Shown here one piece after another: positions 8,186 through 15,520 of a stretch of DNA of 24,171 nucleotides. How positions within the stretch are numbered: position 1 is the stretch's first letter; each line of letters starts with the position of its first letter. Below the pieces are notes generated by a model. That model did no database searches, was not told where the DNA came from, and saw only the letters and a list, made by a program, of their open reading frames with translations. Source of the stretch: Spirochaetota bacterium (GTDB lineage Bacteria; Spirochaetota; Spirochaetia; Treponematales; Breznakiellaceae); the NCBI GenBank assembly GCA_023406985.1, contig JAEXTK010000052.1, forward strand, positions 1 through 24,171. Direction: 5' to 3'. A program made the translations under genes and the position numbers.

Positions 8186-8690
8186 GGTCGATTTCCCCGA
8201 AGGGACCAGTCCCTTCTTCAACCCCGCGGCCTACGCCAACGTGAAGGCCGACGCCAAGAAGACGAAGGACAAGGAGCGGGTCCGCGGCGCCAAGCCGCCC
8301 GCGTTCTCGTCGCTCCTGGAAGAAGCCCGCACCGAGGCGGAGCCCGCCGCGCTCGAACTTCCCCCTTCCGAAGAGGCGCTCCGCGCGCTCCTGGACGACG
8401 TCCACGAGTCCGGCGAGTTCCTCAAGGAGAAACCCTTCCCGGAAGAGATCAAACGCTACAAGGCGGCGGTGCGTAACTTTCTTCACTACATCGTGGAGAA
8501 CGGCTATACTGTCGAAGAGCACGTGGGAGGAAAGAACATCCTCAAACGGAAAAAACTGACATTGATCCAGGTCGTGGACCGCAAGCTGGAACAGCTCGCC
8601 GCGGGCATACTCGCGGGGCAAAGTTCCCAACTCGACATCCTCGCGCGCGTGGATGAGATTGCGGGACTGCTCGTCGACCTGACGCGATAA
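8178..8690 (+). CDS. yaaR: YaaR family protein (DUF327)
   Basis: This 170-residue cytosolic protein belongs by pattern to the YaaR/DUF327 family, whose function is not well defined. The first 50 residues are polar and probably disordered. The rest is helical, with the family-like core FLKEKPFPEEIKRYKAAVRNFL followed by TLIQVVDRKLEQLA near residues 83-140. The ATG lies eight bases inside the bactofilin gene. The next gene encodes RicT. In Bacillus subtilis yaaR and yaaT (ricT) also lie close together, so the neighbourhood supports the call. Confidence 0.85.
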   Translation: MPKVDFPEGTSPFFNPAAYANVKADAKKTKDKERVRGAKPPAFSSLLEEARTEAEPAALELPPSEEALRALLDDVHESGEFLKEKPFPEEIKRYKAAVRNFLHYIVENGYTVEEHVGGKNILKRKKLTLIQVVDRKLEQLAAGILAGQSSQLDILARVDEIAGLLVDLTR

Positions 8691-8699
8691 GGAGTCCGG

Positions 8700-9752
8700 A
8701 TGGACGAACGGAACGAGTACGGCGAACACCCCTACGAGGACGCCGAGACCGCATATACCGACGACGGCGCCGTGGACGCCGAAGCGATCGCCGAGGACGA
8801 CTTATCCTCCCTGGAGGATACGGACGCGCCGGGCATGGGCGCGCACGTCGTCGCGGACGGCGCGGCGGCCGGAGCCATCAGCCCCGATACGCCGCTCTAC
8901 CGCCTCAGGCTCGGGTATTCCCACGAAACCTTCCTCGCGGCCTACGCGGGCGAGGCGCTCAAGCCCCAGGACACCGTCGTGGTGCCGACCCGGTACGGGC
9001 GGGACCTCGCCGAGGTGGTCGGGCGGGTGACCAGCGCGGCGAATCCGGGCGTCGGCGATATCGCCCTCATCGAACGCCCCGCGGACGCCGCCGACCTGGA
9101 ACGATCCCGGAAGGACGCGATGCGCGAGGCGGAGGCGTTCCGCATCTGCCGGGAAAAGATAGCCGCGCACAAGCTCGACATGAAGCTCGTCTCCGTGCAC
9201 TACCTCCTGGAAGAGCCGAAGATCCTCTTCTTCTTCACCGCGGAGAACCGGGTGGATTTCCGCGAGCTCGTCAAGGACCTCGTCGGCATCTTCAAGACCC
9301 GCATCGAACTCCGGCAGATCGGCGTCCGGGACGAATCGCGGGTGGTCGGGGGACTCGGGGTCTGCGGCCGCGGCTATTGCTGCCACGCGGTCTCGGACAA
9401 GCTGAAGCCCGTCTCCATCAAGATGGCCAAGGACCAGAACCTGTCCCTCAATTCGATGAAGATCTCCGGTCCCTGCGGCCGGCTGCTCTGTTGCCTGGCC
9501 TACGAGCACGGCTTCTACCACGAGGAACGCCGGACCATGCCCCCCGAAGGGTGCCGGATCAACCACGCCGGCGTGAACTGGAAGGTCACCGAGGTGAATC
9601 CCGTGTCGGGCAGGCTCAAGATCGTGGGAGAGGATGGGCGCCAGATCTACCTACCGAGCGACCGCTTCGAGCGGGCCGACGGTCGGTGGCGCATGCGCGA
9701 AGACGCGCTCCGCGACGTCGAGCAACCGTCTCCTTCATCGCATACCCGCTGA
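8700..9752 (+). CDS. ricT: PSP1 domain protein RicT (YaaT)
   Basis: This protein matches RicT, which in Bacillus forms an iron-sulfur complex with RicA and RicF and affects RNase Y-dependent RNA maturation, sporulation and biofilm formation. The 350 residues start with an acidic, probably disordered tail of about 60. The PSP1 region follows (about 65-345). The six expected cluster cysteines are present: Cys222, 227 and 228 in VCGRGYCC, and Cys259, 264 and 265 in PCGRLLCC. AGGAG lies eight bases before the ATG. No RicA or RicF partner is visible in this window. The acidic extension is longer than in the Bacillus protein, as I remember it. Confidence 0.93.
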   Translation: MDERNEYGEHPYEDAETAYTDDGAVDAEAIAEDDLSSLEDTDAPGMGAHVVADGAAAGAISPDTPLYRLRLGYSHETFLAAYAGEALKPQDTVVVPTRYGRDLAEVVGRVTSAANPGVGDIALIERPADAADLERSRKDAMREAEAFRICREKIAAHKLDMKLVSVHYLLEEPKILFFFTAENRVDFRELVKDLVGIFKTRIELRQIGVRDESRVVGGLGVCGRGYCCHAVSDKLKPVSIKMAKDQNLSLNSMKISGPCGRLLCCLAYEHGFYHEERRTMPPEGCRINHAGVNWKVTEVNPVSGRLKIVGEDGRQIYLPSDRFERADGRWRMREDALRDVEQPSPSSHTR

Positions 9753-9758
9753 GGCTCT

Positions 9759-10571
9759 ATGCTACGGGGCGGCATCTCATCCGTTAGCTACCGGAACGCG
9801 CGCGCTCACGACATCATCGCGGCGGCCCGCGGCGCGGGGCTCGGCGGCATCGAATGGTCGGCGGACACCCATGCGCCCCACGGGGACCTCGCGAAAGCCG
9901 AAGAACTCATGATGGCCACGCTCCGCGCGGGGCTCACCGTGAGCGCCTACGGGTCCTTCTATCGAGTGGGACGCGGTCCCCGTTCCGCCTTGGATTTCCC
10001 CTCGGCCGTGCTCGCGTGCGCGCGGCGGCTCCAGGCCCCCATCATCCGCGTATGGGCGGCGCCCCTCGCCGATGCGGCGGGAGGCGGCGCGTCGGTATCT
10101 TTGGAAGCCTTGGCGCGGGAGGCCCTCGCGCTCGCCGATCAGGCGGGCCGGTTCGGCATCACCGTATGCATCGAACCCCACGAACTCAGCGTCATACGCG
10201 ACTATGAACGCCTCGCCGAGCTCGTGACCATCGCCGATCATCCCTTCTTCAAGGCCTGTTGGGCGCCGCTCGCCGCTCCTCCCCGGGAAGAGCGGGAAGA
10301 GAGCATCGCCGCGCTCGCGCCGCACATCGCGCTCATCCACGTCCGGAACTGGACGCGCGCCTACGCGCGCCGCCCGCTCAGCGAGAACCTGGAGTGCTGG
10401 GTCCGCGTGGTGGATGCCCTCGCCGAGCGGGCGCGCCGCTCGGTCCTGGACCACTGGGCGCTCATCGAATACCTCGAGGACGAAGGCAGCGATACCCTCA
10501 AGCGGGAAGCCGAAGCCCTGCAATCGCTCCTGGAGCAGCGCTCCCTCGTCGCGGAACTGCCGAAGCCTTAG
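9759..10571 (+). CDS. Sugar-phosphate isomerase/epimerase-like TIM-barrel protein
   Basis: This 270-residue protein has the shape of the xylose-isomerase-like (AP endonuclease 2) TIM-barrel superfamily: strands such as GGIEWSAD (29-36), IIRVWAAP (95-102) and ITVCIEPHE (134-142), with Glu139 in a usual metal-ligand position. Other ligands expected in this superfamily are not clear. The region that normally carries an Asp and His reads KACWAPL (165-171), and IHVRNW (193-198) lacks the usual acidic residue. The substrate is unknown, and loss of the metal site is possible. It starts six bases after ricT and is the last gene of that run. Its stop codon overlaps the stop of the convergent methyltransferase gene. 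Confidence 0.75.
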   Translation: MLRGGISSVSYRNARAHDIIAAARGAGLGGIEWSADTHAPHGDLAKAEELMMATLRAGLTVSAYGSFYRVGRGPRSALDFPSAVLACARRLQAPIIRVWAAPLADAAGGGASVSLEALAREALALADQAGRFGITVCIEPHELSVIRDYERLAELVTIADHPFFKACWAPLAAPPREEREESIAALAPHIALIHVRNWTRAYARRPLSENLECWVRVVDALAERARRSVLDHWALIEYLEDEGSDTLKREAEALQSLLEQRSLVAELPKP

Positions 10572-11323
10572 CGGACGGCGACGCCGACCACGCCGAGGCT
10601 GTTGCCCCGCATCGTATCGCCGGAAAAGTCGTCGTACAGATCCACCTTCTCGAACCCGGCCTGATGGAGGAGTTCGACCAGCTCCACCGGAGTCGCCGGA
10701 TAGAGGGCCACCCGGTCCCGGAATACGGGCTGTTCGCTCGACGAGAAGATCGTGGCCTCAAAACTGATGCGCCCGTCGTCGCGCTTGCGGTACTCCCGTT
10801 CGAAGCGGGCCCGGGGCGACTCGATGGTCGGCAGGCGGGTGAGACCTTCGGCCGCGACGCGCTCGTAATTGACCACCTGGAACACGAACGCGCCTCCGGG
10901 ACGCACCACTTGGCGCACCTGCTTCAGGAAGCGGGAAATGGACTTGGGACCGTCCAGGTGGACGAGCGTATTGCCGAGGCAGAGACAAAGATCGAAACGG
11001 CCCGCGGCGAAGGTAGAGCCGATCTCCAGCATGTCCATGCAGAAGAACCGCGCGTTCGTCCGCGGCTCCGGATTGCGGCGGCAGGCGCTCTGGATCATGG
11101 CGCTGTTGAGGTCGATGCCCGTGACGTCCATACCCAGGCGCATGAGCGCGAGGGCGAACGTGCCGGTGGCGCAGCCGACATCCAAAACCTTGACGCGGGA
11201 ACCGGCGTCGGTCCTACCCGCGACGGTTTTGCGGGCCAGGGCCTCTATGAACGAAACGCGGGCCGGCTCAACGGGAAAAAGCTCGTCGTAGTACTCGAGC
11301 AAATTATCATATAGGTTTTCCAT
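10568..11323 (-). CDS. Class I SAM-dependent methyltransferase
   Basis: This 251-residue protein is a Rossmann-fold methyltransferase of the Methyltransf_25/11 style. SAM-binding motif I is VLDVGCATGTFALAL (about 45-59). An acidic residue at the end of strand 2 follows in VTGIDLNSAM, then a motif II-like FDLCLCLGNTLVHL and PGGAFVFQVVNY. The N-terminal MENLYDNLLEYYDELFP is common in small-molecule methyltransferases, but the substrate cannot be told. GAGG lies about eight bases before the ATG. It is convergent with the TIM-barrel gene; their stop codons overlap over four bases (10568-10571), leaving no room for a terminator. The GH42 gene lies upstream on the same strand, separated by 87 bases. 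Confidence 0.88.
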   Translation of the reverse strand: MENLYDNLLEYYDELFPVEPARVSFIEALARKTVAGRTDAGSRVKVLDVGCATGTFALALMRLGMDVTGIDLNSAMIQSACRRNPEPRTNARFFCMDMLEIGSTFAAGRFDLCLCLGNTLVHLDGPKSISRFLKQVRQVVRPGGAFVFQVVNYERVAAEGLTRLPTIESPRARFEREYRKRDDGRISFEATIFSSSEQPVFRDRVALYPATPVELVELLHQAGFEKVDLYDDFSGDTMRGNSLGVVGVAVR

Positions 11324-11372
11324 GCGTACCTCGCCTCTATCGAAAACGGTATGAACGGTGAGGTATCATCCG

Positions 11373-11391
11373 TCGTTGTTGATAATAACGA
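11373..11391. promoter_or_regulatory. AT-rich near-palindrome, possible operator
   Basis: Nineteen bases form a near-perfect inverted repeat, with arms TCGTTGTT and AATAACGA, a three-base centre and one mismatch between the arms. It lies between the GH42 and methyltransferase genes in an otherwise GC-rich region. It lacks a T-run on the minus strand after the stem, so it does not look like a terminator. An operator for the methyltransferase gene is one possibility. Confidence 0.35.
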
Positions 11392-11410
11392 AAAACGCGA
11401 CGTATAGCCA

Positions 11411-13453
11411 TCAACGCCGGACGGGGACCGGGCGTATCCGCGTCCCGTACGGACCGAGCCGCGATCCGGCGACGCGGCGCGGCCGATCGCCGTGGTTCAA
11501 GATGACCTCGACCTCGCCGCCGTCTTCGGTACGTCGCCGCACCGCCTCCACGCCGAAGCCGAGGAAGCGCGGAGCGAGGCCCGCGCGCTTGAGGAGGCGC
11601 CGGTAGAGCAGGAAGGTCGTCGCGGCGTCGGGCGAAGTTCCGAGGTACCAGACGCGGCCCGCGCCGTACGCGTTCACCGTCATGGCCGGCTCGCCCGCGT
11701 ACCGTTTCTTCCGCGACCGGTACCGCGCGGCCACCCGGGCCGTCGTCGGTTCCAGGATTTCGGCCCAGACCTCTCCTTTGGTCGGCAGGATCGCCCCCGG
11801 AACGAGCGGCGGCAGCGCCTCCGCCGTGAGCGCGAGGCCGACCGAACCCTTACCGAGCGACTCGAAGGAACGGACGCGGACGCCCGCGAGCTCCGCGAAG
11901 AGGCCGGGAAGCGGCTCGTCGACGTTCCGGTTGTCGAGTCTACGCGCGCCCGCCCGCCAGCCGACCACGAGGGTCCCGCCGGCGCGCACCCACGCCGCGA
12001 GGCGGTCCACGAAGGCGGGGTCGGCCAATTCATAGAGCGGCAAGGAAATGAGCTTGTAAAGGTCCAGCTCCACCGATCGCACGCTCTTCACGTCCGCGTT
12101 CACGTTGAAGAGCACGAAGGGCGCGAAGTACCGCGCCATCTCCGCGTCGTAACCGACCTGGAGGTAGGGGACGGGCCGCAATTCCAGGCCCGTCGACAGG
12201 GGCTGCTCCCGGAGGAGCCGGGACGAATCGCGGTCGTAGACGAGGCAGGCCGCGGCCTCCGGGGGCACGGCGGCGAAGCGGGAGAAGGCCTCCGCATTCT
12301 CCGCCATGTTCCGCACGAGCGCCCGCTCGCGGTCCGTCTCACGGTCGTCGGTGTCGCGGAGCCCGTAGCAGAGCTGTTCCTGGCCCGCGGCGGCGGTACG
12401 CCAACGGAAGTAGAAGACGGAGTCGGCCCCGCGCGCCACCGCCTGATTCGTCCAAAGGGCGGTCTGCGCCGGCGAAGGCGCGTAGCCCAGGTGGGTGTGG
12501 CCTTGGATCCCCGTGAATTGCTCCATGATCTTGAAGGTGCCCCGTGCCTTGAGGCCGCGGACGTAGGACAGCATGTACGAGGTGAAAAAATAGGGATACG
12601 GCCTCTCCTGGGCTCCCCAGACGGGATAGTTGTCCCAGCCCGCGGCGTCCATGGGTTCGAGCATATCCTCCATATCGATGCACTGGCCGAGGGGCGCGGG
12701 GTACAGGTTGGTGGTGATCCATTGGGTTTCCGGAACGATGGAACGGAGGATCTCCACCTGGGACCGCGCCCAGGAAACGGCGGAGGCCGAACAGAACCGG
12801 TCGTAGTCGAGGAGGAGGGCCGGGTTGTGGCCGGACGCGACCTGGACGCGCGGGAGCGGAACCTGCTTGAAACGGGCGTACGTGGTGCCCCAGAAGACCG
12901 TGCCCCAGGCCTCGTTGAGTTTTTCGATGGCGCCGTAGCGGACGGCGAGCCAGGCGTGCCAGGCCGTGAGGCATCGATCGCATACGCAGTGGTCGGAGCC
13001 TTCGTGGCCGATCTCGTTGTCGACCTGCCAGCCGATGACGGCCTTCCTGCCGCCGTACCGCTCCGCCGCGGCCCGCACCACGCGGTGGGCGGCGGCGCGG
13101 TACGAGCTCGCGTTGAAGCACCCCATGCGCCGCGTGCCGAAGTCCCGCTCCATGCGGGAGGGATGGACGGCGAGTACCGCGGGGTCCTCGTCCAGGAGCC
13201 ACGCGGGGAAGGTGGCGGTCGGCGTCCCGATCACGACCTTGAGGCCGCGGCTCTCCAGGAGATCGACGGCCTCGTCGAAGAGAGAAAAATCGAAGCGGCC
13301 CTTCTCGCTTTCGATCACCGCCCAGGCGAATTCCATGATGCGCGCGGCCGCGAACCCCTGTTTCGCCATCCGGTCGACGTCGGAAACCCACTTCGACCTA
13401 TCCCATTGCTCGGGATACCAATCCACGCCCCACAGCACGTCGTGCTTTTCCAT
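11411..13453 (-). CDS. GH42 beta-galactosidase
   Basis: This enzyme should hydrolyse terminal beta-galactosides in the cytoplasm; no signal peptide is seen. It has 680 residues, the usual family size. A TIM barrel (about 1-385) is followed by the beta-galactosidase trimerisation domain (about 395-600) and a small C-terminal domain. The acid/base is Glu147 in QVDNEIG, and the nucleophile is Glu311 in IMEQFTG. Four cysteines (112, 156, 158, 161) have exactly the 44-2-3 spacing of the structural zinc site known in the Thermus A4 enzyme. The ATG lacks a well-placed ribosome-binding site (GAGG is one base away) but has a TATACT element seven bases upstream. It diverges from the hydrogenase locus. 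No sugar transporter or regulator is adjacent. Confidence 0.95.
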   Translation of the reverse strand: MEKHDVLWGVDWYPEQWDRSKWVSDVDRMAKQGFAAARIMEFAWAVIESEKGRFDFSLFDEAVDLLESRGLKVVIGTPTATFPAWLLDEDPAVLAVHPSRMERDFGTRRMGCFNASSYRAAAHRVVRAAAERYGGRKAVIGWQVDNEIGHEGSDHCVCDRCLTAWHAWLAVRYGAIEKLNEAWGTVFWGTTYARFKQVPLPRVQVASGHNPALLLDYDRFCSASAVSWARSQVEILRSIVPETQWITTNLYPAPLGQCIDMEDMLEPMDAAGWDNYPVWGAQERPYPYFFTSYMLSYVRGLKARGTFKIMEQFTGIQGHTHLGYAPSPAQTALWTNQAVARGADSVFYFRWRTAAAGQEQLCYGLRDTDDRETDRERALVRNMAENAEAFSRFAAVPPEAAACLVYDRDSSRLLREQPLSTGLELRPVPYLQVGYDAEMARYFAPFVLFNVNADVKSVRSVELDLYKLISLPLYELADPAFVDRLAAWVRAGGTLVVGWRAGARRLDNRNVDEPLPGLFAELAGVRVRSFESLGKGSVGLALTAEALPPLVPGAILPTKGEVWAEILEPTTARVAARYRSRKKRYAGEPAMTVNAYGAGRVWYLGTSPDAATTFLLYRRLLKRAGLAPRFLGFGVEAVRRRTEDGGEVEVILNHGDRPRRVAGSRLGPYGTRIRPVPVRR

Positions 13454-13460
13454 ACCTCGA

Positions 13461-13489
13461 AGTATAGGCTCCCGGCCCTGTCTTGACTA
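13461..13489 (-). promoter_or_regulatory. Leaderless-type promoter of the GH42 gene
   Basis: Minus strand: TAGTCA (13489-13484, four of six), a 17-base spacer and TATACT (13466-13461, five of six), then seven bases to the ATG at 13453. The -35 bases are also used, on the other strand, by the hydrogenase promoter. Confidence 0.5.
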
Positions 13490-13511
13490 TATCGATAATT
13501 AATTATACATT
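13483..13511 (+). promoter_or_regulatory. Leaderless-type promoter of the hydrogenase locus
   Basis: TTGACT (13483-13488, five of six), a 17-base spacer and TACATT (13506-13511, four of six), then seven bases to the GTG at 13519. There is no Shine-Dalgarno sequence before the GTG. The spacer holds a 12-base palindrome, and the -35 overlaps the -35 of the divergent GH42 promoter. Confidence 0.55.
13495..13506. promoter_or_regulatory. 12-base perfect palindrome in the hydrogenase promoter, candidate operator
   Basis: ATAATTAATTAT is a perfect palindrome in the spacer of the hydrogenase promoter, touching the first base of its -10 element. A protein bound here would block that promoter and could also affect the divergent GH42 promoter. 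It does not closely match the Rex operator pattern I know (TTGTTAA-N4-TTAACAA), so the binding protein is unknown. Confidence 0.45.
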
Positions 13512-13518
13512 AGCTCCC

Positions 13519-13764
13519 GTGATCGAACGCGGCCGAAAAATCCAAATATGCATGGGCAGTTCCTGCTTCGCGCGGGGAAACGGCCTCAACGCCGAGATCC
13601 TCCAGCGTCTCGTCGCGACGGGACGGCTCCAGGCCGAACTCGCCGACGAGGTCTCGGGGACGCTCTGCGAGGGACTCTGCAAGGACGGCCCCATACTCGT
13701 CGTGGACGGCGTCGTGCACAAGCGCGTGACCGCGACCACCATCACCGACATCCTGGCGCGTTGA
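13519..13764 (+). CDS. Thioredoxin-like [2Fe-2S] ferredoxin, first gene of hydrogenase locus
   Basis: This protein of about 81 residues has the thioredoxin-like [2Fe-2S] fold seen in NuoE C-terminal domains and in small subunits of [FeFe]-hydrogenases. The four ligands follow the family pattern CMGSSC (C11, C16) and, about 35 residues later, LCEGLC. It probably passes electrons to or from the downstream hydrogenase proteins. The GTG at 13519 is chosen because it begins just before the conserved start of the domain and sits seven bases after a -10 element. A TTG at 13483 in the same frame would fall on the -35 element. The next gene begins one base after the stop codon. No NuoF-like NADH-binding subunit is present. 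Confidence 0.85.
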   Translation: MIERGRKIQICMGSSCFARGNGLNAEILQRLVATGRLQAELADEVSGTLCEGLCKDGPILVVDGVVHKRVTATTITDILAR

Positions 13765-13765
13765 C

Positions 13766-15520
13766 ATGAACTTCCTCAATCCTATCTTCACCGAAAAGGC
13801 CGAATGCCAAGACTGCTACAAGTGCCTCCGCGAATGCGCCGTTAAGGCGATCAAGGTCGAAGGCGGCCGCGCGGCGGTGGTCAGCGACCTCTGCGTGCTC
13901 TGCGGCCACTGCGTGGAGGTTTGCCCGGTCGGCGCCAAGCGCGTCAGGAGCGACCTCCCGCGCGTCCGGCGGCTCCTGGAAACCAAGGACCGCGTCATCG
14001 TCTCCCTCGCGCCGTCCTTCGCCGCCGAGTTCCCCGGCCTCGAGCCGGAACGCCTCGTGGCCGCCCTGCGGCGTCTCGGCTTCGCCGCCGTGTCCGAGAC
14101 CGCCCGCGGCGCCGACCTGGTAGCCCGCCGGGTCGCCCGCGAACTCGCGGCCGCGGCCGGAGCGCAGACCGGCGATCCGGCCGGCGACGGCTCCCCGAAC
14201 GGCCGCCTCCTCATCTCTTCCGCCTGTCCCACCGTGGTGGAGCACATCAAGAAATACCGCTTCCGCTTCGCGGCGGGCGTCACGTCGCTCTATTCGCCCC
14301 TCCTCGCCCACGCGCAGGAGCTCAAACGGGTTTTCGGCGCGGACGCCGCCGTCGTCTTCATCGGCCCGTGCATCTCCAAGAAGCGCGAGTCCGACCTCCA
14401 TCGCGACCTCGTGGACGTCGCCATCGATTTCCGGGATCTGGCCGAATGGCTCGATGCAGAAGGCATACGGCCCGCCCTGCTCCGGCCCACGGAGGAGGAT
14501 CGCTTCGTCCCCGGCCGGGCGGGCAAGGGCGCCCTCTACCCCGTGGACGGCGGCATGATCGCCGCCATCAAGCGCTACGGCCCGCCGGCCTCCGCCCGCT
14601 TCATGGCCTTCTCCGGCATCGGCGAAATCGACCGGGCCCTGGAGGAGCTTTCCGAAGCGGAATTGACCGAACCCGTGTTCCTGGAACTCCTCGCGTGTCC
14701 CGGCGGCTGCGTCAACGGGCCCCGGGGAAGGAGCCGCTCCGGCACCGTGGCCAAACGCCTCGCGATCCTCTCCTACGCCGAGACGGCCCCGGATCGGAGC
14801 GAAGCCCGGGAACCTGCCCTGGACCACCCGTGGAACTTGGCCCCGGTACGCGCGGAAGAGCCGCCGGCCGAGCGGATCGCCGAGGCGCTCAGGAGGACGG
14901 GGAAGTACGGCAGGGAGGACGAGCTCAACTGCGGCGGCTGCGGCTACGACACCTGCCGGGATTTCGCGCGCGCCATGATCGCGGGCAAGGCGGAGGCGGG
15001 CATGTGCGTCTCGTACATGCGCAAGCTCGCCCAGAAGAAAGCCAACGGCCTCATCAAGTACATCCCGAGCGGCGTCGTCATCGTGGACAAGGACCTCAAG
15101 ATCGTCGAGTGCAACCGGAATTTCGTCCGTCTCCTCGGGGAAGAGGCGGAGCAGCTCTGGGAAGCGAAACCGGGCTTGGAAGGCGCCGACCTGGAAAAGC
15201 TCGTGCCCTTCCACCGCTACTTCCGCGACATCCTCAACGGCGCCGAGGCCGTGGACCGGGACATCCGCGCGGGCGGCCGCATCCTCCACGCGGCGGTATT
15301 CGCGGTGGAGCGCGGCGCCTTCGCCGGCGGCGTCTTCCAAGACGTGACCGATCCCTGGGTCCGCAAGGACCGCGTCGTGTCGCAGGCGCGGAAGGTCATC
15401 ACCAAGAACCTGGCGGTGGTCCAGAAGATCGCGTTCCTGCTCGGGGAGAACGCCGCCGAATCCGAGTCCATCCTCAACTCGATCATCGACTCCTTCGATA
15501 ATCCGGGCGCCGAAAAATGA
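13766..15520 (+). CDS. hfsB: PAS-containing [FeFe]-hydrogenase-like protein, HfsB type, probable sensor
   Basis: The 584 residues run: two [4Fe-4S] ferredoxin motifs (Cys14/17/20/24 and 43/46/49/53), a hydrogenase H-domain (about 75-335), a four-cysteine Fe-S domain (Cys389, 392, 397, 414), a PAS domain (about 425-530) and a helical tail. The H-cluster motifs are altered. L1 reads SSACP (151-155), so the proton-transfer cysteine is Ala153 while cluster ligand Cys154 stays. L2 is GPCISKKRE (Cys202). L3 is ACPGGCVNG (Cys311, Cys315). All four ligands to the [4Fe-4S] part of the H-cluster are kept. This matches putative sensory hydrogenases and HfsB of Thermoanaerobacterium, described as hydrogenase plus PAS. 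It likely binds an H-cluster and reads H2 or redox state. Its stop overlaps the phosphatase start (ATGA). Confidence 0.93.
   Translation: MNFLNPIFTEKAECQDCYKCLRECAVKAIKVEGGRAAVVSDLCVLCGHCVEVCPVGAKRVRSDLPRVRRLLETKDRVIVSLAPSFAAEFPGLEPERLVAALRRLGFAAVSETARGADLVARRVARELAAAAGAQTGDPAGDGSPNGRLLISSACPTVVEHIKKYRFRFAAGVTSLYSPLLAHAQELKRVFGADAAVVFIGPCISKKRESDLHRDLVDVAIDFRDLAEWLDAEGIRPALLRPTEEDRFVPGRAGKGALYPVDGGMIAAIKRYGPPASARFMAFSGIGEIDRALEELSEAELTEPVFLELLACPGGCVNGPRGRSRSGTVAKRLAILSYAETAPDRSEAREPALDHPWNLAPVRAEEPPAERIAEALRRTGKYGREDELNCGGCGYDTCRDFARAMIAGKAEAGMCVSYMRKLAQKKANGLIKYIPSGVVIVDKDLKIVECNRNFVRLLGEEAEQLWEAKPGLEGADLEKLVPFHRYFRDILNGAEAVDRDIRAGGRILHAAVFAVERGAFAGGVFQDVTDPWVRKDRVVSQARKVITKNLAVVQKIAFLLGENAAESESILNSIIDSFDNPGAEK

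Noticed and set aside
13483..13518. TTG start for the first ferredoxin of the hydrogenase locus
   Set aside because: The TTG is part of a good -35 hexamer, and the added residues (TISIINYTLAP) look like translated promoter DNA; GTG at 13519 fits better.
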